Shown: in pieces, positions 1 through 4,022 of the stretch
How the letters are laid out: every line of letters starts with the position of its first letter
Numbering within the stretch: position 1 is the first letter of the stretch
Origin: Anaerolineae bacterium
GTDB lineage: Bacteria > Chloroflexota > Anaerolineae > Promineifilales > Promineifilaceae
NCBI GenBank assembly: GCA_028277515.1
Contig: JANQGC010000069.1
Coordinates: forward strand, 1-11,894
Length of the DNA stretch: 11,894 bases
Direction of reading: 5' to 3'
Notes under the pieces: generated by a model
Told to the model about the DNA's origin: nothing
Databases searched by the model: none
Seen by the model: the letters and a program-made list of their open reading frames with translations, nothing else
Program-made: the position numbers and the translations under genes

Positions 1-68
1 AAATTACATTTAGGCAGCCCTTTATACTGCTCTGTAGCATCCGCGGGGATAAATAATGATCCATTCAT
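1..68 (-). CDS. Possible 5' end of a downstream gene (partial, uncertain)
   Basis: On the minus strand an ATG at 66-68 opens a frame that stays open to the window edge, about 22 codons beginning MNGSLFIPADATEQ. It follows the terminator-like hairpin at 89-122. No strong Shine-Dalgarno sequence precedes the ATG and the fragment is too short to recognise a family. It does not resemble the start of the sugar-type ABC ATPase that often follows BMP lipoprotein genes. It could be a real gene start or a chance open frame. Confidence 0.2.
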   Translation of the reverse strand, partial: MNGSLFIPADATEQYKGLPKCN

Positions 69-82
69 ACCGCTTCTAGTTC

Positions 83-122
83 CAAGAAATTTCCCCGGAG
101 ATTCTAAGTTTTCCGGGGAAAT
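83..122 (-). terminator. Hairpin after the BMP lipoprotein gene, probable intrinsic terminator
   Basis: A perfect 11-bp inverted repeat (ATTTCCCCGGA and TCCGGGGAAAT, arms 89-99 and 112-122) encloses a 12-nt loop and starts 25 nt after the TAA stop of the lipoprotein gene. Read on the minus strand, the second arm ends in AAAT and runs into TTCTTGG, so the U tract is short. Termination may therefore be partial. Position and stem strength support the call; the weak T tract lowers it. Confidence 0.55.
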
Positions 123-147
123 GACGATTATCTAATTCACCAGTGAA

Positions 148-1233
148 TTACTCACCAAAAACATAACCTGTTTCGATTGATCCATCTTCCAGACTGGCGT
201 CAATCTCAGCCATCTTATCCTTAACTTCCTGCGGAATCTGGTCATCAAAGTCGTGGAATGGAGCCATACCGGTCGCACCGACGAAAAGCCCGCCGGGAAA
301 ATTTCCTTCATACGACAGTTTAGTTAGATCGAATACGCCAGGGACAATCAGCTTCATGGCGCTAGATACCAGGCAAGGATGCGCTTCAGGAAGGGTCAGC
401 CACTGGTCTAAATCAACACCGATGCAGTAAGCGCCATCTACACTCGCAACCTCTTGTAAGGCCCCATTACTGGTCTTGCCGCCGGCACCAAAGAGAACAT
501 CTGCCCCTTGATCAACGGCTTGTCTGGCTGTGGTGGCGCCCCATTCAGGGTCGGCAAAGGCTACTTCCAAACCACCTGGGTGGTAAGAGGAAATGATATT
601 GAGGTCCGGGTTAATGTACCTGGCTCCATTTTCAAAGCCCTCTTTATAGGCGACAACGGCCGGTATCACATCGGTGCCAAATACACCAGCGATGGTTCCA
701 CTTTCGGTGAGCATGGCCGCCAGCGCGCCGGCACGGAATCCGCCCTTATCTTCCGGGAAGACCAATCCTGTATAGTTAGGGGGCGCATTCTCCGACGGGA
801 ATTGGTCAATGCCGATGAAGTCGATATCCGGGTAAGCAACGGCCGCTTCTTCCGTAGCCTGGCCAAGAGCGAATCCGGTTGTAACAACTACATCATAGTT
901 ATCTTGAGCAAAAAGCTCGATATTATTGGCGTAATCCTTGGCATCCTGCGTTTCAACATACTGAATAGCAGCGCCTAATTCCTGCTCCGCCATTTCCGCC
1001 CCGTTCCAGGCGGCCTGGTTAAAAGATTTGTCATCTATTTCGCCTACATCGGTTACTACACCAACACAAAACAGCTCATCTGATGAGCAGTCTGCGTCCT
1101 CTGCAGGCGGTTCTTCTTGAGGTGTTTCTTCCCCCGGTTGTTCGGCCACGGGTTCTGCGCCACTGCTGCAGGCCACCACCAATACGGCTAAAATGATTAA
1201 GATTGATGGGAAGAGTATATGTGTTTTTTTCAT
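148..1233 (-). CDS. BMP/PnrA-family nucleoside-binding ABC transporter lipoprotein
   Basis: This is a 361-residue solute-binding protein of the Bmp family (Med/BmpA/TmpC/PnrA), extracytoplasmic receptors of ABC importers that in characterised members bind purine or other nucleosides. The N-terminus is a lipoprotein signal: KK at 2-3, a hydrophobic stretch 6-21 and lipobox VVAC with Cys22. An acidic Glu/Pro-rich tether (about 27-47) follows, then the ligand-binding fold starting at CVGVVTDVGEIDDKSFNQ, the family signature. Cys49 and Cys56 could form a disulfide. The start is supported by AAAGGAG five to six nt upstream of ATG. It lies 30 nt downstream of the nucleoside phosphorylase gene and is very likely cotranscribed with it under the operator at 2092-2119. 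The ATPase and permease genes are not in the window. Nucleoside specificity is inferred from the family and the neighbour. Confidence 0.93.
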   Translation of the reverse strand: MKKTHILFPSILIILAVLVVACSSGAEPVAEQPGEETPQEEPPAEDADCSSDELFCVGVVTDVGEIDDKSFNQAAWNGAEMAEQELGAAIQYVETQDAKDYANNIELFAQDNYDVVVTTGFALGQATEEAAVAYPDIDFIGIDQFPSENAPPNYTGLVFPEDKGGFRAGALAAMLTESGTIAGVFGTDVIPAVVAYKEGFENGARYINPDLNIISSYHPGGLEVAFADPEWGATTARQAVDQGADVLFGAGGKTSNGALQEVASVDGAYCIGVDLDQWLTLPEAHPCLVSSAMKLIVPGVFDLTKLSYEGNFPGGLFVGATGMAPFHDFDDQIPQEVKDKMAEIDASLEDGSIETGYVFGE

Positions 1234-1263
1234 GTCATCTCCTTTAAGGGTTGTTTGATTTCT

Positions 1264-2049
1264 CTAAAAACGCAGGGGATCGTTTTCGTAACGGACGATG
1301 CCTTCCAAGGCAATTTGGATCGCGTGTTCCCAGGCCTGGACCAGGCGGGTATTTTCCCCTTCATATTCCACATCAGCATTGACCAGGTTGCCGGAAACGC
1401 CGCAAACCATGCCCGCTTTGAGATTCCGTTTGTGGGCAATGGTGAAGATAGCGGCGGCCTCCATCTCTAAATTTAACAAGCCTAAATCAGATAACTGCTG
1501 GATCAGTTCCGGGGTCTCGCCATAGAAAGCGTCATCGGTGGAATTGAGTCCGACATGCAGGCGAAAGCCTTTTTCATCACGCAGGTCCGTCGCTGCTTGC
1601 AAAAGTGAATGGGTTAGCATATGGTCGGCCACAGCAGGAAACCCATCCGGCACATAAAAGCGGGTCGTCCCTTCATTGCGCATGGAGGCTGTATTGATGA
1701 TGATGTCCCCCGTATGAATTTCAGGTTGCAGGGCGCCCGTGCTGCCCACACGGATGAAATTTTTTACCCCCACATTGGCCAGCTCCTCAACGGCGATCGC
1801 TGCCGAAGGGCAGCCAATACCGGTTGACGTCGCACTGACAGTGATGCCTTTGTATTCACCAGTCCAGGTACGATATTCACGGTGAAAGACAATCTCTCGG
1901 GCGTTGTCGAGGAACCTGGCGATGCGCAGCACACGATCCGGGTCACCGGGCAGTAAAACATATTCCCCGACATCCCCCGGCTCCACTCGGAGATGATATT
2001 GCCTTTTGCCCAATGTAAGAGCAGCCTTGTCCAGATTTTGTGACACCAT
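1264..2049 (-). CDS. udp: Uridine phosphorylase-family nucleoside phosphorylase
   Basis: A 261-residue cytoplasmic enzyme of the PNP/UDP (NP-I) family, which splits nucleosides with phosphate into base and (deoxy)ribose 1-phosphate. Motifs run in the order of E. coli Udp: GDPDRV (35-40), HREYRTW (56-62), STGIGCPSAAIAVEELA (75-91), RVGSTGALQP (100-109) with the phosphate-binding Arg, PAVAD (138-142) and the ribose-binding LEMEAAA (194-200). The length is close to E. coli Udp (253). The loop after FYG (about 176-181) is shortened and lacks the Gln-Glu-Arg that recognises uracil in E. coli Udp, so base preference is uncertain. AAGGAGG (2053-2059) lies only 3 nt from the ATG but 6 nt from a GTG at codon 2, so translation may really begin at that GTG (2044-2046). 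It pairs functionally with the downstream nucleoside-binding lipoprotein: import, then salvage. Confidence 0.9.
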   Translation of the reverse strand: MVSQNLDKAALTLGKRQYHLRVEPGDVGEYVLLPGDPDRVLRIARFLDNAREIVFHREYRTWTGEYKGITVSATSTGIGCPSAAIAVEELANVGVKNFIRVGSTGALQPEIHTGDIIINTASMRNEGTTRFYVPDGFPAVADHMLTHSLLQAATDLRDEKGFRLHVGLNSTDDAFYGETPELIQQLSDLGLLNLEMEAAAIFTIAHKRNLKAGMVCGVSGNLVNADVEYEGENTRLVQAWEHAIQIALEGIVRYENDPLRF

Positions 2050-2069
2050 AAACCTCCTTCATATTTTTA

Positions 2070-2098
2070 ATAATAGATACTATTTATAATGATGTAAA
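2070..2098 (-). promoter_or_regulatory. Possible secondary promoter overlapping the operator
   Basis: On the minus strand TTTACA (2093-2098), 17 nt, then TATTAT (2070-2075) forms a sigma70-like pair whose -35 hexamer is embedded in the proximal operator. It would give a start near 2063, only about 14 nt before the phosphorylase start codon and inside its ribosome-binding region, so it is less likely to be used than the promoter at 2127-2155. AT-rich DNA can create such matches by chance. Confidence 0.25.
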
Positions 2099-2119
2099 CG
2101 TTTAGGTAAACGTTTACAT
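2092..2119 (-). promoter_or_regulatory. Tandem LacI-family operators
   Basis: Two 12-bp sites abut exactly: GTAAACGTTTAG (2094-2105) and GTAAACGTTTAC (2106-2117). Each has the AAACGTTT core with a central CG that is typical of LacI/GalR/PurR-type operators; the second is a perfect palindrome. Together with ATG/CAT-type flanks the block 2092-2119 is itself an inverted repeat of two 13-bp arms around a central GG. It covers about +1 to +29 of the promoter at 2127-2155, an ideal place to block transcription. The LacI-family protein encoded at 2482-3498, just upstream in transcription order, is the obvious candidate to bind here (inference). Confidence 0.85.
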
Positions 2120-2126
2120 GGGTTGT

Positions 2127-2155
2127 ATTCTAGCGGGAACTATGGGTGGTGTCAA
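2127..2155 (-). promoter_or_regulatory. Sigma70-type promoter of the nucleoside salvage operon
   Basis: Read on the minus strand, TTGACA (2150-2155) is followed by exactly 17 nt and TAGAAT (2127-2132), a perfect -35 and a five-of-six -10. The expected start is near 2120, giving a leader of about 70 nt to the phosphorylase start codon. The operators at 2092-2119 begin immediately at the predicted start. Confidence 0.75.
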
Positions 2156-2232
2156 GATTCCAGAGAAGATCGGGTGCGGTTACAAATTGTGTAAAACCGG
2201 AGGGTTCGACTGGGTCGGCCGTCCAATAGTAG

Positions 2233-2295
2233 GGGTAGGCCGGCGCGGCATGATGTTGACCGTACCCATGACCTGCCCACCGCGCCGGCTTACCC
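2233..2295 (+). repeat. GC-rich 16-bp inverted repeat, first stem-loop of the element
   Basis: Arms GGGTAGGCCGGCGCGG (2233-2248) and CCGCGCCGGCTTACCC (2280-2295) pair at 15 of 16 positions; the odd pair is G-U if plus-strand RNA is made but C-A on the minus strand. The loop is 31 nt. No T tract follows on either strand, so it is not a standard intrinsic terminator. Confidence 0.75.
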
Positions 2296-2424
2296 TTAAC
2301 AACCAAGCGGTGTCGAGTCGGGCGAGACAGGCGGGATGGATAGTTCAGGGTTTCCGGTAAGGCTTTGCCCCGCCTGTCCCGCCACTACGACAATGATCGA
2401 GGCATTGGAGAGGTCGAATTTCAT
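2296..2424 (-). CDS. Possible 42-codon small ORF inside the element
   Basis: On the minus strand an ATG at 2422-2424 opens 42 codons ending in Leu-Gly-Cys and a TAA. The product begins MKFDLSNASIIVVVAGQAGQ and the rest is Pro/Ser-rich. No clear Shine-Dalgarno sequence precedes it and it runs through the stem-loop at 2321-2383, so codon content may simply reflect that repeat. I do not recognise a family. Listed because it is the only plausible small frame in this intergenic region. Confidence 0.15.
   Translation of the reverse strand: MKFDLSNASIIVVVAGQAGQSLTGNPELSIPPVSPDSTPLGC
2321..2383 (-). repeat. GC-rich 15-bp inverted repeat, second stem-loop of the element
   Basis: Arms GGCGAGACAGGCGGG (2321-2335) and CCCGCCTGTCCCGCC (2369-2383) pair at 14 of 15 positions. 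The exception is a G-U pair in minus-strand RNA and an A-C mismatch in plus-strand RNA, the reverse of the neighbouring stem-loop. The loop is 33 nt. Arm and loop sizes nearly match those of the stem-loop at 2233-2295, although the sequences differ. Confidence 0.75.
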
Positions 2425-2442
2425 GTCAACTCAAATCATACA

Positions 2443-2473
2443 CAAAAAGTAAACACACCCGAGAAGATCGGTG
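2443..2473 (-). terminator. Possible weak terminator after the LacI-family gene
   Basis: Nine nt after the repressor's TAG stop, minus-strand CACCGA (2468-2473) can pair with TCGGGTG (2456-2462), with one bulged base and a 5-nt loop. It is followed by the T-rich stretch TGTTTACTTTTTG. The stem is short. One arm lies in flanking DNA and the other in the end of the putative insertion, so this terminator may have been created by it. Confidence 0.35.
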
Positions 2474-2481
2474 GGGCTATG

Positions 2482-3498
2482 CTAGGAGGGTGATGGAACT
2501 GGAGCAGTGGATTGGCGAATAACCAGGCGTGGCTCAATGATCACTTCCCGTTTCGATTCCGCGGGAATGCCTGTTTTAACCCGGTCAATGAGTATATCAA
2601 CAGCCTGGCGGCACACGATAGGGATCCTTTTGTCAACGGTGGTTATTGAGGGATACAATTCAGCCCCAAGGCTAACATTATCAAAACCAATCAAGGAAAT
2701 ATCATCCGGCACTTTTAAGCCGGCCTCTAGGGCAGCAATGAGCGCACCAATGGCCATCTCATCAATCGCCGCGAATACGGCCGTCGGCCGGTTGGGCATT
2801 TTAATCAACTGCCGCATAGCCTCTTTGCCTCTGCTCATCGAATAACCCCCCTCAATCAGATAATCATCAGACAGGGGGACACCGGCTTCTAGCAAGGCCT
2901 GGCGAAAGCCTTCTACACGCCTGTGCAAGGGAATATTGCTCATATCGGTATAGATACAAGCGATCCGACGGTGGCCCAGGGAGAGCAAATGGCCGGCGGC
3001 CAACTGCCCACCTTGCCACTCATTAAGCAGGACACAATCGCTCTTGGTGCCCTCCAGATCCCAATCCATCAAAACGATGGGAATGCCCTGGCGCAGCAAG
3101 CGCACCTGCTCGGCATCACTCTGGCCGATATTACAGAAAATGATGCCGTCAACCTGCTTGGTTATGAGATCGTCAATATACGCTTTTTCTTTTTCAATAT
3201 CACGCCGGCTATTGCAATAGATGACGCTGTAGCCATAATCGGCGGCGGCCTTGGCCACTTGCGAGCCTATCGCTGCGAAATATAGGTTATCATCTCCGGG
3301 GGCGATAAAACCAATGATGCGCGTGTCCCCACCTCGTAAGCTCCGAGCGATTTGATTGGGAACATAATCCAACTCTTGCATTGCCTGCAATACACGCTGA
3401 GTAAGCTCGTCACTGACGTAGCGTGTATCATTTACTACAGAAGAAACCGTGGCGATGGAAACGCCGGCCTTATCGGCGACTTCGCGCATAGTAGCCAT
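2482..3498 (-). CDS. LacI/GalR-family transcriptional repressor
   Basis: A 338-residue regulator of standard family length. Residues 1-50 form the LacI-type helix-turn-helix (MREVADKAGVSIATVSSVVN), followed by the hinge helix YVPNQIARSLRGG (45-57), whose Leu is the residue that intercalates at the central CG of family operators. Residues about 60-330 are the periplasmic-binding-protein-like effector domain, with the usual GIIF and LIGFDN segments. It is preceded by AAGGA at a rather long distance from the ATG; a second ATG at codon 4 is an alternative start. The hypothetical membrane protein gene ends 8 nt upstream, so the two are probably cotranscribed. The CG-centred operators at 2092-2119 upstream of the nucleoside genes are its likely targets, and a nucleoside or pentose its likely effector (inference). 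Confidence 0.93.
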   Translation of the reverse strand: MATMREVADKAGVSIATVSSVVNDTRYVSDELTQRVLQAMQELDYVPNQIARSLRGGDTRIIGFIAPGDDNLYFAAIGSQVAKAAADYGYSVIYCNSRRDIEKEKAYIDDLITKQVDGIIFCNIGQSDAEQVRLLRQGIPIVLMDWDLEGTKSDCVLLNEWQGGQLAAGHLLSLGHRRIACIYTDMSNIPLHRRVEGFRQALLEAGVPLSDDYLIEGGYSMSRGKEAMRQLIKMPNRPTAVFAAIDEMAIGALIAALEAGLKVPDDISLIGFDNVSLGAELYPSITTVDKRIPIVCRQAVDILIDRVKTGIPAESKREVIIEPRLVIRQSTAPVPSPS

Positions 3499-3506
3499 GA
3501 TGGTGC

Positions 3507-3962
3507 TTATTCCTTAATTTGGTAGACATTATACAAAGGCCGGGGCACATTGGCCATCGTGTAGTGCCGGGGGTTATTATCCGGTTTGGTGAAGAATGAG
3601 CTGCCGTTGACATAGGTGATGTGGCACTCCTGGCAGATGACGCCGTGCAGATGAATCTTACGATCAATGTAAGATGAGACAGCGGCCGCTCCGGCCATGA
3701 TGATCAAAGAGAAAAATAAGAAGATAGGTAGGCCGAAGAGGGCGAGAACGGCCGTAACCAGGGTTGCTACCAGGGCCACATTTCTGACTTGATTAGCACG
3801 TTCTTTTTGCTGCAGAAGCTCCTGATAATTGACCGGTTCCAGCCAATCGGTGAGCGAAAATGAACCGCAGTTATCGCAGTACATATAATGAATGACGCGT
3901 TTCTCAGGAAATATCGGTTCATCATTATCGCCGGTTGTGATGGTATCAGTTACAGAGGCCAT
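3507..3962 (-). CDS. Small membrane protein with CxxC pairs flanking a transmembrane hairpin
   Basis: A 151-residue protein I cannot assign to a named family. Residues 29-32 (CDNC) and 110-113 (CQEC) are two CxxC pairs, the pattern of a zinc ribbon. Between them lies an amphipathic segment (about 41-60) and a hydrophobic region at 61-97 that fits two closely spaced transmembrane helices joined by Gly-Leu-Pro. Both CxxC ends would then sit on the same side of the membrane, where they could bind one metal together. The C-terminus is polar and Tyr/Pro-rich. The ATG at 3960-3962 has only a weak Shine-Dalgarno (GATGG). The gene lies 60 nt after the large exported protein and 8 nt before the repressor, suggesting one transcript for all three. 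Function unknown. Confidence 0.75.
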   Translation of the reverse strand: MASVTDTITTGDNDEPIFPEKRVIHYMYCDNCGSFSLTDWLEPVNYQELLQQKERANQVRNVALVATLVTAVLALFGLPIFLFFSLIIMAGAAAVSSYIDRKIHLHGVICQECHITYVNGSSFFTKPDNNPRHYTMANVPRPLYNVYQIKE

Positions 3963-4022
3963 CCATCAATTATAACGCTTAAGATGGGTTGCCCACGAAT
4001 TTTTATGCAGCTTAAAGACAGG

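Larger units (their letters stand above)
2163..2471 (-). mobile_element. MITE-like element of about 290 bp with terminal inverted repeats and flanking direct repeats
   Basis: The ends at 2171-2196 and 2436-2461 are imperfect inverted repeats: 19 of 26 positions match, sharing CGGGTG, TTAC and TTGTGTA. The sequence GAGAAGATCGG occurs just outside or at each end (2163-2173 and 2461-2471), consistent with a target-site duplication of about 7-10 bp (minimal AGAAGAT at 2164-2170 and 2462-2468). The interior carries two long GC-rich stem-loops (2233-2295 and 2321-2383) and no transposase-sized gene. This is the layout of a small non-autonomous insertion. Exact ends are uncertain by about 3 bp because target and element share CGG. 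Strand is arbitrary. Confidence 0.5.

Noticed and set aside
508..978. 156-codon plus-strand frame opposite the BMP lipoprotein gene
   Set aside because: It lies wholly antisense to a clear conserved gene and its product shows no domain features; it is a shadow of that gene.
2424..2429. TTGACA on the minus strand near the right end of the element
   Set aside because: No acceptable -10 hexamer at 16-18 nt (AATGCC at 17), so not called a promoter.
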